Shown: positions 25,736 to 34,646, numbered from the stretch's first letter. The stretch is 49,778 nt of DNA from an uncultured Oxalobacteraceae bacterium (GCA_903862415.1 CAIOYD010000003.1:1-49778); one strand, 5' to 3'. A program made the numbers and translations. Notes: generated by a model not told the origin, from the sequence alone.

Positions 25736-25980
25736 TGACTTATTAAATATATAAATTAATAACAATTACTTAAATAACATTTTAGTTCACAATATTTTGC
25801 ATTCTAGTTCCTAAAACGGCAATTGCCTATGCCCTATTTTGGGCATTTTTCACAAATCAGAGTGCCAATACAATTGATTTTGATGAAATAGTGACTTATT
25901 TACAATAACACTGCGCCTGATTTATCGTTTTTATAACAAAAATCATTTTTAATATCATTTTGCAACTGATTTTGAAATAA

Positions 25981-26037
25981 TGGTCCGGCATCGCACTTGT
26001 CGGACTGGGCGTGCTGATTCTGGGGTTTAAGCGTTAA
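25981..26037 (+). pseudogene. Remnant resembling a PEP-CTERM protein C-terminus
   Basis: In one frame this reads W, then SGIALVGLGVLILGFKR and a TAA stop, directly preceded by an in-frame TAA. A hydrophobic helix of this kind followed by one or two basic residues at the very end is the usual look of a PEP-CTERM sorting signal. The PEP motif itself and all upstream coding sequence are missing. The remnant is GC-richer than the surrounding spacer. It may be the tail of a deleted gene; chance cannot be excluded for 18 codons. Confidence 0.35.
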
Positions 26038-26064
26038 AAAACCCGCTTCATCTGGAAGCGGGTT
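26035..26064 (-). terminator. Rho-independent terminator of the small exported protein gene
   Basis: AACCCGCTTC (26040-26049) and GAAGCGGGTT (26055-26064) make a perfect 10-bp stem with a 5-nt loop. Read on the minus strand the stem is followed at once by a run of T. It lies 15 bp past the stop codon of the gene at 26080-26421. Confidence 0.85.
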
Positions 26065-26079
26065 GAAAGGCGACTGACT

Positions 26080-26421
26080 TTATTTGCCGATTGCCTGACT
26101 GTTTTGATTTAACTGTTGATTCAGGGCTTTTTGATCCGTTTTGGTGAGATGGCCACCATCCTGTGCCTTCATGGCTTTCTTTTCGGCATTGATCGCCTTG
26201 TCGTTGGCACGCAGGCTTTGTGCCTGTGTCTTGGTGATTTCACCGCTTTTCCGCTCTGCGGTGATGCGCTCATTTTGATGTTTCAGCCGGTCGTTTACTT
26301 CAGCTACGCGTGGATGATTTTTATCGTATTGAGTCTCTTGTGCCATGACCGGAGCTGCTAACAGGCTGCCAAGAGTGGTGATCATGGCTAACATTAATGT
26401 AGTACGTATGGCGATTTTCAT
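26080..26421 (-). CDS. Small exported charged helical protein, unknown function
   Basis: 113 residues with a clear Sec signal peptide (MKIAIRTTLMLAMITTLGS through APVMA, cleavage before QETQ). The mature part of about 85 residues is very polar and helical (HPRVAEVNDRLKHQNERI, KSGEITKTQAQSLRAND). One stretch, KAQDGGHLTKTDQ, resembles an EF-hand-like calcium loop. Proteins of this kind, with a repeated rhythm of Asn/Arg/Gln and a DG-LTK segment, are common small periplasmic proteins of Burkholderiales from memory; their function is not known. AAGGAAT precedes the ATG, and its own terminator follows, so it is monocistronic. Confidence 0.75.
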   Translation of the reverse strand: MKIAIRTTLMLAMITTLGSLLAAPVMAQETQYDKNHPRVAEVNDRLKHQNERITAERKSGEITKTQAQSLRANDKAINAEKKAMKAQDGGHLTKTDQKALNQQLNQNSQAIGK

Positions 26422-26724
26422 TTTTATTCCTTATTGAGTGACATTTAATCGGCTTGGTTATTTTTACTTTACTGCATGTCATTTATTTCGACATGCTCCC
26501 TTAACGCCACCCTGGTTTGCGCGGATGACGAGCATTACAAATTATTGCAACTGGTTAAATTAATGTACAAACGGACATTTCCAGTGCCAACGCCATCGTT
26601 AATGTTATTTAATTAAGTTTTATGAGCCTTTCACGATAATATTCAATCTGGCTGCGCGAGTAATCTCATCTCGGAGGGAGAAAACATTTATAATCAACGG
26701 TTTGATGCGTTTTCCGAGATAACT
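26422..26724. other. Spacer of 303 bp between divergent genes
   Basis: No gene seen. It holds the divergent promoters for the small exported protein and for the FmdB-aspS operon. GGAGGGAG around 26675 is a purine-rich stretch about 45 bp before the FmdB-like start, too far to be its ribosome-binding site. Confidence 0.4.
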
Positions 26725-27015
26725 ATGCCGATTTATGCGTACCGTTGCACTGAGTGTGGTTTTGCCAAAGATGTCTTGCAAAAAATGTCGGACCCTTTAC
26801 TCACCGACTGCCCTTCCTGTGGAAAACCAGAATTTAAAAAACAGGTGACGGCTGCCGGGTTTCAACTAAAAGGTTCGGGCTGGTATGCCACCGATTTCAA
26901 AGGTGGCTCGGGTGGCACTTCAGCTGCAGCACCTGCTTCGGCCAAGTCTGACGCCCCGGCACCAACTTCAGCACCGGCGGCAGGCAGTGGTTCCGAGAGC
27001 AAATCAGGTAGTTAA
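26725..27015 (+). CDS. FmdB-family zinc ribbon protein
   Basis: A 96-residue protein: MPIYAYRCTECGF followed by CPSCG gives the two CxxC knuckles of the FmdB/CxxC zinc ribbon. QLKGSGWYATDFK is the conserved end of the domain. The remaining 30 residues are a low-complexity Ala/Pro/Ser/Gly tail. It is the first gene of a conserved betaproteobacterial block followed by DUF502 and aspS. A regulatory or nucleic-acid-binding role is assumed for the family; nothing more specific is known. Confidence 0.9.
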   Translation: MPIYAYRCTECGFAKDVLQKMSDPLLTDCPSCGKPEFKKQVTAAGFQLKGSGWYATDFKGGSGGTSAAAPASAKSDAPAPTSAPAAGSGSESKSGS

Positions 27016-27027
27016 TACTGGAGCATC

Positions 27028-27645
27028 ATGTTGAGAAAATATTTCATTACCGGATTGTTAATTCTGGTGCCGCTGTCGATTACCCTGTGGGTTATCAATT
27101 CTGTGATCGGCGTCATGGATCAGTCGCTACTGCTGCTGCCGCCACAATGGCGACCAGAAAATCTGCTTGGCCGCCACATTCCGGGGGTGGGCACGATACT
27201 GACGTTACTGATTATTTTTGTCACTGGTTTGCTGACCAAAAATTTTATCGGCAATTATGTGATTGAAGGCTGGGAGTCGCTGCTGAACCGGATTCCAATT
27301 GTCAATTCCATTTACTCCAGCGTTAAACAGGTCTCCGATACGCTATTTTCTTCGGATGGCAATGCCTTTCGTACTGCCGTGATGGTGGAATATCCGCGCA
27401 AGGGCATGTGGACGATCGCCTTTGTCACCGGCGTTCCAAGTCAGGATGTGCAAAAGCATTTGCAGGGCGAGTATGTCAGCATTTATGTGCCGACCACACC
27501 GAATCCGACCTCGGGATTTTTTTTGATGGTGCCCAAAGCCGACGTGATTGAACTCGATATGAGTGTCGATGTAGCACTCAAACATATCGTCTCGATGGGT
27601 GTAGTTGCTCCGGAAACCAATACAGTCACCAAAACGCTATGCTAA
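27028..27645 (+). CDS. DUF502 family membrane protein
   Basis: A 205-residue protein with two N-terminal membrane helices (YFITGLLILVPLSITLWVI and TILTLLIIFVTGLLT) and the DUF502 core: NRIPIVNSIYSSVKQVSDTL, VEYPRKGMWTIAFVTG, and VPTTPNPTSGFFLMVP with KADVIELDMSVD. The family is widespread and is fixed next to aspS in many betaproteobacteria; its function is unknown. It follows the zinc ribbon gene by 12 bp and belongs to the same operon. Confidence 0.93.
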   Translation: MLRKYFITGLLILVPLSITLWVINSVIGVMDQSLLLLPPQWRPENLLGRHIPGVGTILTLLIIFVTGLLTKNFIGNYVIEGWESLLNRIPIVNSIYSSVKQVSDTLFSSDGNAFRTAVMVEYPRKGMWTIAFVTGVPSQDVQKHLQGEYVSIYVPTTPNPTSGFFLMVPKADVIELDMSVDVALKHIVSMGVVAPETNTVTKTLC

Positions 27646-27733
27646 GTTAACACCACAACCAAAAACACTACAGCTTTTTATCTATTAACCGGCCATGCCG
27701 GGAATATCCAGCACTAACCAAGGAATCATGATT

Positions 27734-29539
27734 ATGTCGATGCGAACAAACTACTGCGGCCAGACTACCGAAGCCGACCTGAACAAGACCGTCAGCTTAT
27801 GCGGCTGGGTACATCGCCGCCGCGATCACGGCGGAGTGATCTTTATTGATTTACGCGACCGCGAAGGTCTGGTACAGATTGTTTGTGCCCCTGAACAGGC
27901 TGACGTGTTTGCCGCCGCCGAATCGGTGCGCAATGAATTCTGCCTGCGCGTGACCGGTGTGGTCAGAAACCGTCCTGAAGGCACCGTCAACACTAACCTG
28001 AAGTCCGGCAAAATCGAAGTGCTGTGCCAGGCTCTGGAAGTACTCAACGCTTCAGTGACGCCGCCGTTCCAGCTCGATGACGACAATCTGTCCGAAACTA
28101 CCCGTCTGACCCACCGCGTGCTCGATTTGCGCCGTCCGCAAATGCAAAATAATTTGCGCCTGCGTCACAAGGTCACCATGGAAGTGCGTCGTTATCTGGA
28201 CAATCTGGGCTTTATCGACATTGAAACCCCGATGCTGACCAAGTCCACCCCCGAAGGCGCACGCGATTATCTGGTGCCTTCACGTGTGAATGCCGGACAG
28301 TTTTTTGCGCTGCCACAATCACCGCAGTTATTTAAACAGTTGCTCATGGTGGCCAATTTTGACCGCTATTACCAGATCACAAAGTGCTTCCGCGATGAAG
28401 ATCTGCGCGCTGACCGTCAACCTGAATTTACCCAGATCGACTGCGAAACCTCGTTCCTGTCGGAACAGGAAATCCGCAATCTGTTTGAAGACATGATCCG
28501 CCTGATTTTTAAAAATTGTCTCTCGGTTGAACTCGATCATCAGTTCCCGGTAATGCAATACAGCGAAGCCATGGGTCTGTATGGCTCCGACAAGCCGGAT
28601 ATGCGCGTCAAGCTGGCCTTTACCGAACTGACGGCTGTCATGCAGGATGTCGACTTTAAAGTGTTCTCGGGTGCCGCCAATATGGTTGGCGGCCGTGTGG
28701 TCGGTCTGCGCATTCCTGGCGGTGGTGCCATGCCACGTTCGGAAATCGATGCGTACACCCAGTTTGTGAGTATTTATGGTGCCAAAGGTCTGGCCTATAT
28801 CAAGGTCAATGACAAAGCTGCCGGTCGCGAAGGCTTGCAGTCACCTATCGTCAAGAATCTGCACGATGTCGCTCTGGCGCAAATCATTGCGCTGACGGGC
28901 GCAGAAAACGGTGATCTGATTTTCTTTGGCGCCGACAAGGCCAAAGTGGTCAACGATGCCATCGGCGCATTGCGGGTCAAAGTCGGTCACAGCGAATTCG
29001 GCAAGGCTAATGGCTTGTTTGAGAATGTCTGGAAGCCGTTATGGGTGGTGGATTTCCCGATGTTTGAATACGATGAAGACAGCGCACGCTGGTTTGCCTG
29101 CCACCATCCTTTCACAGCACCAAAAGATGGCCATGAAAACCTGCTGGAAACCGATCCGGGCAGTTGTATCGCCAAGGCTTACGATCTGGTGCTCAACGGC
29201 TGGGAAATGGGTGGCGGCTCGATCCGTATTCATCAGGCCGATGTGCAAAGCAAGGTATTCCGTGCCCTCAACATCGATGCCGAAGAAGCGCAGCTGAAAT
29301 TCGGCTTCCTGCTCGATGCACTGCAATACGGCGCGCCTCCGCATGGCGGACTGGCTTTCGGCCTGGATCGTATCGTCACCATGATGGCTGGTGCCGAGTC
29401 TATCCGTGACGTGATTGCGTTCCCGAAAACCCAACGGGCACAATGTCTCCTGACTCAGGCACCTTCGCCTGTGGATGAAAAACAGTTACGTGAACTGCAC
29501 ATCCGTTTGCGGGCTGCGGAACCGGTCATCAAGGCATAA
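27734..29539 (+). CDS. aspS: Aspartyl-tRNA synthetase, non-discriminating type predicted
   Basis: A class II synthetase of 601 residues from [11 protein letters not shown] chose ATG 27734 because AAGGA lies 9 nt upstream; ATGs at 27728 and 27740 are alternatives. It has an OB-fold anticodon domain ([20 protein letters not shown]), motif 2 ([18 protein letters not shown]), a GAD insertion domain and motif 3 ([13 protein letters not shown]). Counting from MRTN, His30 and Gly81 correspond to the His31/Gly82 pair described for the non-discriminating Pseudomonas aeruginosa enzyme, where E. coli has Leu and Lys. This predicts that it also charges tRNA-Asn for GatCAB. Confidence 0.96.
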   Translation: MSMRTNYCGQTTEADLNKTVSLCGWVHRRRDHGGVIFIDLRDREGLVQIVCAPEQADVFAAAESVRNEFCLRVTGVVRNRPEGTVNTNLKSGKIEVLCQALEVLNASVTPPFQLDDDNLSETTRLTHRVLDLRRPQMQNNLRLRHKVTMEVRRYLDNLGFIDIETPMLTKSTPEGARDYLVPSRVNAGQFFALPQSPQLFKQLLMVANFDRYYQITKCFRDEDLRADRQPEFTQIDCETSFLSEQEIRNLFEDMIRLIFKNCLSVELDHQFPVMQYSEAMGLYGSDKPDMRVKLAFTELTAVMQDVDFKVFSGAANMVGGRVVGLRIPGGGAMPRSEIDAYTQFVSIYGAKGLAYIKVNDKAAGREGLQSPIVKNLHDVALAQIIALTGAENGDLIFFGADKAKVVNDAIGALRVKVGHSEFGKANGLFENVWKPLWVVDFPMFEYDEDSARWFACHHPFTAPKDGHENLLETDPGSCIAKAYDLVLNGWEMGGGSIRIHQADVQSKVFRALNIDAEEAQLKFGFLLDALQYGAPPHGGLAFGLDRIVTMMAGAESIRDVIAFPKTQRAQCLLTQAPSPVDEKQLRELHIRLRAAEPVIKA

Positions 29540-29557
29540 TTACGCTGCAACGCAAAT

Positions 29558-29592
29558 AAAAGGCGCGCAAGTTTGACTTTCGCGCCTTTTTT
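29558..29592 (+). terminator. Rho-independent terminator after aspS
   Basis: AAAAGGCGCG (29558-29567) pairs with CGCGCCTTTT (29581-29590) and is followed by further T. The loop is 13 nt. It ends the FmdB-DUF502-aspS operon. The nudB start lies only 16 bp further on, so nudB has its own promoter or depends on readthrough. Confidence 0.85.
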
Positions 29593-29607
29593 GGTTACAA
29601 CAAGCTC

Positions 29608-30075
29608 ATGCCAAATCCATTCCCCGCTGCATTTAAAATTCCCGAATCCGTGTTAGTGGTCATCCATACGCCGGATTTACAGGTATTGGTCATGGAACGA
29701 GCTGGCCAGCCAGACTTCTGGCAGTCTGTTACCGGCTCCAAAGACACTCTGGAAGAAGACCTCAGTCTGACAGCTGCCCGCGAAGTGCGGGAAGAAACCG
29801 GTTTGCTCACAGAGCTGTACCAACTCAGCGACTGGCATCTGGTCAATGTGTATGAAATTTACCCGCTCTGGCGCCACCGCTATGCGCCGGGAATCACGCA
29901 CAATACCGAACATGTGTTCGGCCTGTGCCTGCCACAGATCGTCCCCGTCACCCTGACCGAGCGCGAGCATACGCGCTACCGCTGGTTGCCGTATCAGGCA
30001 GCAGCCGACTGCTGCTTTTCAGCCTCGAATGCCGAAGCCATTCTGCAATTGCCGCAACGGTTAGTGCACGCATGA
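29608..30075 (+). CDS. nudB: Dihydroneopterin triphosphate diphosphatase
   Basis: A 155-residue Nudix hydrolase. DFWQSVTGS, then the Nudix box with LTAAREVREETGL, and the NudB-specific WRHRYAPGITHNTEHVF, which closely follows the E. coli NudB sequence LRHRYAPGVTRNTE as I recall it. It removes pyrophosphate from dihydroneopterin triphosphate in folate synthesis. Its stop overlaps the next start (ATGA), and the gene follows aspS as in other betaproteobacteria. No strong ribosome-binding site precedes ATG 29608. Confidence 0.93.
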   Translation: MPNPFPAAFKIPESVLVVIHTPDLQVLVMERAGQPDFWQSVTGSKDTLEEDLSLTAAREVREETGLLTELYQLSDWHLVNVYEIYPLWRHRYAPGITHNTEHVFGLCLPQIVPVTLTEREHTRYRWLPYQAAADCCFSASNAEAILQLPQRLVHA

Positions 30076-30833
30076 AACTGCACATTGCCACCTACAACAT
30101 CCACAAGGGCGTGAGTTGGTTTGCCCAACAGCCACGTATCCACGACATGCGCACAGCACTGCATAGTCTGGATGCCGATTTGTTATTTTTACAGGAAGTC
30201 CAGGGACAGCACGACCGTCGCGCTGCGCGCCATGAACATTGGCCAGTTGAGGGGCAGCATGATTTTCTGGCTGGCGACCGACGTCAGGCTGCCTACGGCA
30301 TGAATGCCAGTTACCAGCACGGTCACCATGGCAACGCGTTGTTAAGTCGCTTTCCGATTCTGCATCATCACAACAAGGATGTGTCCGATCACCGCTTTGA
30401 AGAGCGCGGCATCCTGCATTGCATCGTACAACTGCCGCAACAACAGCTGCATTGTTATGTCGTGCATTTTGGCTTGTTTGCCGCAGGCCGGAGGCGGCAA
30501 ACCGATTTGTTAATTCAGCATATTCGCGACCAGACGCCGATTGATGCTCCCTTGATTATCGCCGGTGACTTTAATGACTGGCGCAATCATTTAAGTCCGA
30601 CCATGCGTACTGAACTGGGTGTGCAAGAAGTGTTTGAACATCTGTCCGATCCCCAGTCGTTGCGCAACAATACGCCCAAAGCGGCCCTGACCTTTCCGGT
30701 TGGAGCACCATTTTTAGCGCTCGACCGTATTTATGTCCGCGGCCTGCAGATTAACTCGGCGCAGGTTTTGACCGGCTTACCCTGGCGCAGCCTGTCCGAT
30801 CATGCACCACTCACCGCTGACCTGCAGTTGTAA
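30072..30833 (+). CDS. Endonuclease/exonuclease/phosphatase family hydrolase
   Basis: A 253-residue EEP-fold protein: LHIATYNIHKGV (metal-binding Asn), DLLFLQEVQG (Glu), GNALLSRFPI, CYVVHFGLFAAGRRRQ (His and the R-Q of the family), LIIAGDFNDWR and LSDHAPLTADL (catalytic Asp-His). All five EEP catalytic blocks are present. The start ATG 30072 overlaps the nudB stop. The next gene is a cardiolipin synthase; this EEP-cls pair is common in proteobacteria. Phospholipid or sphingomyelin-type phosphodiesterase activity is possible but unproven. Confidence 0.9.
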   Translation: MKLHIATYNIHKGVSWFAQQPRIHDMRTALHSLDADLLFLQEVQGQHDRRAARHEHWPVEGQHDFLAGDRRQAAYGMNASYQHGHHGNALLSRFPILHHHNKDVSDHRFEERGILHCIVQLPQQQLHCYVVHFGLFAAGRRRQTDLLIQHIRDQTPIDAPLIIAGDFNDWRNHLSPTMRTELGVQEVFEHLSDPQSLRNNTPKAALTFPVGAPFLALDRIYVRGLQINSAQVLTGLPWRSLSDHAPLTADLQL

Positions 30834-30848
30834 CACAACAAGGAATTT

Positions 30849-32018
30849 ATGGGGTTACGTCACGATGTGCTGTACACCGAAAATAATCAGCTTGTGCTTT
30901 TGCACAGTGGTGCAGAATTTTTTCCTGCGCTTATTCAGGCTATCGACGCTGCCAGACATGAAATCTATCTGGAAACCTATATTTTCTCCGAAGATCTCAC
31001 CGCCACACTGGTGCATGATGCCCTCAGCCGTGCGGCGCAACGCGGTGTCGATGTCCATGTGATTGTGGACTGGCTCGGTACCGGCAACGGTCGTGCTGCT
31101 TCGCTGGCGCAAAGTTTCGCGCTTACCGGGGTCAAGTTCCGCGAATTTAATCCGTGGTTTCGGCGCGGTGTTGCGCGCACCCACCGCAAACTGTTTACTG
31201 CTGACCAGCGCATCGCCATTATCGGCGGTATCAATATCAATCATGATCTGTTTGCCGAAGGTCAGAATAAACGCATACTGGCTTTTCCACGCTGGGATTT
31301 TGCCACCACGGTCACCGGACCACTGGTGGCAGACATTCACAATTTAATGGTGACGCAGTGGGAACGACTCGGGGTTCTGGAATGGCGCAAACGGCTGGCC
31401 ATATTGATCCAAACCCGCCCGGGCACGGCGCACCCACATCAACCCATCGTGGCCGGACTGGCATTGCGGGATAACCTATTTTATCGCCGCACGATACAAA
31501 AAGCCTATTTGCATGCCCTCGGCAATGCCCGCCAACAGGTGTTAATCGCCACCCCCTACTTTGCCCCGGGCAGAAAATTTCGCAATGCCCTCATTAATGC
31601 CGCCCAGCGTGGCGTAAAAGTCACACTGCTTGTCGGCTGTGGCGATTTTCAACTCCAGGATGCCGTTACCCATTCTTACTACCCCAAATTGTTGGCCAAA
31701 GGGGTACGCGTCGTCGAATATCGCAAATCCCAGCTGCATGCCAAAGTTGCTGTTATCGATGGCAACTGGGCCACCATCGGTTCAAGTAACTGCGATGGCC
31801 TGAGTCTGTTTGTCAATCAGGAAGCCAATCTGCTGATCAAAGATCGTAACTTTTCAACCACACTCTACAACGCCATATGGGAAGGAATCCGCGATGGAGT
31901 TGCGATAGATCTGGCGGATTACAAAAATATCTCCTGGCGACGAAAATTTTGGTACGGATGTGCGTTTTTTATCTATAGTTCATTAATACGGTTGATTTCG
32001 ATTGACGAGTTTATGTAA
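30849..32018 (+). CDS. clsB: Cardiolipin synthase B-type phospholipase D family enzyme
   Basis: A 389-residue protein with two HKD motifs: HRKLFTADQRIAIIGGININ and HAKVAVIDGNWATIGSSN, the ends of each catalytic half. YLETYIFSEDLT near the N-terminus is also typical. It has no N-terminal membrane helices, unlike ClsA, which fits ClsB. AAGGAATTT precedes the ATG and the gene lies 15 bp after the EEP hydrolase. It would condense phosphatidyl lipids to cardiolipin at the inner membrane. Confidence 0.93.
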   Translation: MGLRHDVLYTENNQLVLLHSGAEFFPALIQAIDAARHEIYLETYIFSEDLTATLVHDALSRAAQRGVDVHVIVDWLGTGNGRAASLAQSFALTGVKFREFNPWFRRGVARTHRKLFTADQRIAIIGGININHDLFAEGQNKRILAFPRWDFATTVTGPLVADIHNLMVTQWERLGVLEWRKRLAILIQTRPGTAHPHQPIVAGLALRDNLFYRRTIQKAYLHALGNARQQVLIATPYFAPGRKFRNALINAAQRGVKVTLLVGCGDFQLQDAVTHSYYPKLLAKGVRVVEYRKSQLHAKVAVIDGNWATIGSSNCDGLSLFVNQEANLLIKDRNFSTTLYNAIWEGIRDGVAIDLADYKNISWRRKFWYGCAFFIYSSLIRLISIDEFM

Positions 32019-32064
32019 CTGTTGGAATGGAACTAGATACTCTCCTCTAAAGCCCAGTTCCCGT

Positions 32065-32110
32065 TTGACATTTATCTCGTTGTGAATAATAGTACGGTCG
32101 TTCGATTAAT
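32065..32110 (+). promoter_or_regulatory. Promoter and possible operator of the TetR / beta-oxidation block
   Basis: TTGACA (32065-32070), a 16-bp spacer, then TAATAG (32087-32092). Immediately downstream, at the expected start of transcription, lies AGTACGGTCGTTCGATTAAT (32091-32110). A CGxxCGTTCG core of this type resembles operators of TetR-family fatty-acid regulators, so autorepression is plausible. The promoter is seen in the sequence; the operator assignment is inference. Confidence 0.55.
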
Positions 32111-32162
32111 TTAATTTCGCTGCCACACTGCCGTAACAAGACAACAACATACTGACTAATTC

Positions 32163-32786
32163 ATGAGCAATTCGATCAAAACCATGCGCAAAGGTGAACT
32201 GACCCGCGCGGCCATACTGGAGGCCGCCTTGCAGGTGGCTTCGCGCGATGGTCTCGAGGGGTTGACCATCGGATTGCTGGCAGACCAGATGCACATGAGC
32301 AAATCAGGCGTGTTTGCCCATTTTGGTTCGCGGGAAGATTTGCAACTCGAGGTCATCAAACTGTATCACGCCAATTTTGAGCAAGAAGTGTTTTACCCGA
32401 GTCTGCAACAGCACCGCGGTCTGCCACGACTCGAAGCGATGTTTTCCTTTTGGGTCAAGCGCGTGCTGGTGGAAATTGCTTCAGGCTGTATTTATATCAG
32501 TGGTGCGGTGGAATACGATGACCGTCCGGGCGAGTTGCGCGAACAGCTCAGTACCATGGTCACCACCTGGCAGCAGGCATTGCAGCGCGCAGCGGTTCAG
32601 GCAATCGAATGCGGCGATTTAAAAGCCGACACCGATCCCAAGCAGTTGGTGTTTGAAATGTACGGCTTGATTCTGGCCTTACATCACGATGCACGTTTTT
32701 TAAAAATACCCGGCAGTTTTGAGCGGGCACAAATTGGATTTAAACGCTTGATCGCGGATTACGGCAACACAGCAAAACAGAGTTAA
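32163..32786 (+). CDS. TetR family transcriptional regulator
   Basis: A 207-residue repressor: N-terminal helix-turn-helix TRAAILEAALQVASRDG, LTIGLLADQMHMSKSGVFAH and FGSREDLQLEV, the standard TetR DNA-binding domain. The ligand-binding half is helical with no recognisable subfamily motif beyond VKRVLVEIASGCIY, similar to YcdC/TetR_C-type effector domains. It is followed 41 bp later by an acyl-CoA dehydrogenase, so control of the beta-oxidation genes by acyl-CoA is the likely role. Confidence 0.9.
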   Translation: MSNSIKTMRKGELTRAAILEAALQVASRDGLEGLTIGLLADQMHMSKSGVFAHFGSREDLQLEVIKLYHANFEQEVFYPSLQQHRGLPRLEAMFSFWVKRVLVEIASGCIYISGAVEYDDRPGELREQLSTMVTTWQQALQRAAVQAIECGDLKADTDPKQLVFEMYGLILALHHDARFLKIPGSFERAQIGFKRLIADYGNTAKQS

Positions 32787-32827
32787 TACCTTTTAAAAGT
32801 ACCTTACCATTTATTCAGGAGATCACC

Positions 32828-34618
32828 ATGGGCCAATATATTGCACCACTGCGCGACATGCAATTCGTTTTGCACGAATTGCTGCATGTCGAGGAAGAAT
32901 TCAAACAATTGCCGGCCTATGCTGAAATTGACGCGGACATCATCAATCAGGTGCTCGAAGAAGGTGGTAAATTTACTTCGCAGATCCTGTTCCCGTTAAA
33001 TCATTCTGGCGACCGTGAAGGTTGTCACTACAATTTAAAAGATCAGTCTGTTACCACGCCAAAAGGTTTTAAAGCCGCCTACGATCAGTACGTTGCTGCC
33101 GGTTGGCCAGCACTGTCGTGCGATCCTGAGTTCGGTGGTCAGGGCTTGCCACTGACAATCAACAATTCATTTTACGAAATGATGAACTCGGCTAATCAAG
33201 CCTGGACCATGTATCCTGGCCTGTCGCACGGTGCCTATGAATGCATCCACGAACACGGTACGCCAGAACAGAAGCAACTGTATTTAACCAAGCTGATTTC
33301 GGGCGAGTGGACTGGCACTATGTGTCTGACCGAAGCACATTGCGGCACCGATCTGGGTTTATTGCGCAGCAAGGCTGAGCCACAGGACGATGGTTCCTAC
33401 AAAATCACCGGCAACAAGATTTTTATTTCCGCCGGCGAACACGATATGACAGAAAATATTGTCCATCTGGTGCTGGCACGTCTGCCTGGCGCACCGGAAG
33501 GCTCTAAAGGTATTTCACTGTTCATCACACCAAAATTTCTTCCCAACGCGGATGGCAGCATCGGTGCACGCAATCCGATCACGTGCGGTGCGATTGAAGA
33601 AAAAATGGGTATCCATGCCAATTCTACCTGCCAGATGAATATGGATGGCGCAACCGGTTGGTTAATCGGCGGGCCGAACAAAGGTTTGCAGGCCATGTTT
33701 GTGTTCATGAATGCCGCCCGTTTAGGCGTAGGCATGCAGGGTCTTGGTCTGACCGAGGTGGCCTATCAAAACGCACTGGTGTACGCCAAAGACCGGATTC
33801 AGATGCGCAGCCTGTCTGGCATCAAAGCGCCAGATAAAGCAGCCGATCCTATCATTGTGCATCCGGATGTACGCCGCATGTTATTGACCGCCAAGGCTTA
33901 CGCCGAAGGCGCACGCGCTTTCTGTTCGTATGTCGCTTTGCAGCTCGATAAAGAATTGAATCACCCGGATGAAGAAGTACGCAAGGAATGCGCTGACATG
34001 GTGGCTCTGCTGACGCCGATCATCAAAGCCTTCATCACCGATAACGCCTGGACTTCCACTTCCGAATGTATGCAGGTGTATGGCGGTCACGGTTTTATCT
34101 CCGAATGGGGCATGGAACAATATGTGCGCGATGCACGTATCAATATGATTTATGAAGGTACCAATACCATCCAGTCACTGGATTTATTGGGTCGCAAAAT
34201 TTTGATGGATAACGGTGCCAAACTGCGTAAATTTGGTGCTCAGGTACAAGCCTTTGTAGAAGCCAATGGAACTGATGAAGCCATGAGCGAATTCATAACT
34301 CCATTGGCTGATCTGGGCGACAAGTTGACCAAACTAACGATGGAAATCGGCATGAAAGCGTTCCAGAATCCGGATGAAGTCGGTGCTGCAGCGGTTCCCT
34401 ACTTACGCGTTGTTGGACACATGGTCTATGCCTACTTCTTTGCGCAAATGGCGAAAATTGCTCTGGCCAAAGAAGATTCAGGCGATACCTTTTACAAGTC
34501 TAAACTGGCAACTGCCCGTTTTTACTTTGCGCGTCTGCTGCCGGAAACGGCAACCCTGATCCGTCAGGCGCGTTCCGGCTCAGCAAATCTGATGTCACTT
34601 GACGCCGATTTGTTTTAA
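32828..34618 (+). CDS. Acyl-CoA dehydrogenase (FadE-like, DmdC/AcdA type)
   Basis: A 596-residue acyl-CoA dehydrogenase longer than the usual 380 residues, with an N-terminal helical region (QFVLHELLHVEEEF), the FAD-binding core (MCLTEAHCGTDLGLL, ISAGEHDM) and the catalytic Glu in MIYEGTNTIQSLDLLGRK. A C-terminal helical extension ends PETATLIRQARSG. This layout is that of the DmdC/AcdA-like family active on medium- to long-chain acyl-CoA. CAGGAGATCACC is a strong ribosome-binding site. It is the first step of the beta-oxidation set that follows. Confidence 0.93.
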   Translation: MGQYIAPLRDMQFVLHELLHVEEEFKQLPAYAEIDADIINQVLEEGGKFTSQILFPLNHSGDREGCHYNLKDQSVTTPKGFKAAYDQYVAAGWPALSCDPEFGGQGLPLTINNSFYEMMNSANQAWTMYPGLSHGAYECIHEHGTPEQKQLYLTKLISGEWTGTMCLTEAHCGTDLGLLRSKAEPQDDGSYKITGNKIFISAGEHDMTENIVHLVLARLPGAPEGSKGISLFITPKFLPNADGSIGARNPITCGAIEEKMGIHANSTCQMNMDGATGWLIGGPNKGLQAMFVFMNAARLGVGMQGLGLTEVAYQNALVYAKDRIQMRSLSGIKAPDKAADPIIVHPDVRRMLLTAKAYAEGARAFCSYVALQLDKELNHPDEEVRKECADMVALLTPIIKAFITDNAWTSTSECMQVYGGHGFISEWGMEQYVRDARINMIYEGTNTIQSLDLLGRKILMDNGAKLRKFGAQVQAFVEANGTDEAMSEFITPLADLGDKLTKLTMEIGMKAFQNPDEVGAAAVPYLRVVGHMVYAYFFAQMAKIALAKEDSGDTFYKSKLATARFYFARLLPETATLIRQARSGSANLMSLDADLF

Positions 34619-34625
34619 TGACGAT

Positions 34626-34646
34626 GCCGGGCGCAATCCGCCCGGC
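34626..34646 (+). other. GC-rich hairpin between beta-oxidation genes
   Basis: GCCGGGCG (34626-34633) and CGCCCGGC (34639-34646) form a perfect 8-bp stem with loop CAATC, 8 bp after the dehydrogenase stop. No T run follows directly, although CTTTTAGTTTT lies a little further on. It may stabilise the upstream mRNA end or act as a weak attenuator within the operon. Confidence 0.5.

Larger units (their letters stand above)
25494..26039. other. AT-rich spacer upstream of the polysaccharide operon
   Basis: About 550 bp, strongly AT-rich, with no intact gene. It should hold the operon promoter reading to the left. No JUMPstart or ops element (GGCGGTAGC type) is visible. The only GC-richer island is the short coding remnant at 25981-26037. 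Confidence 0.5.

Noticed and set aside
25494-26039. JUMPstart/ops antitermination element upstream of the polysaccharide operon
   Set aside because: No GGCGGTAGC-type core was found on the minus strand of the spacer.
32786-32804. TACCTTTTAAAAGTA palindrome before the acyl-CoA dehydrogenase as an operator
   Set aside because: A short AT palindrome of low information; the site at 32091-32110 fits a regulator target better.
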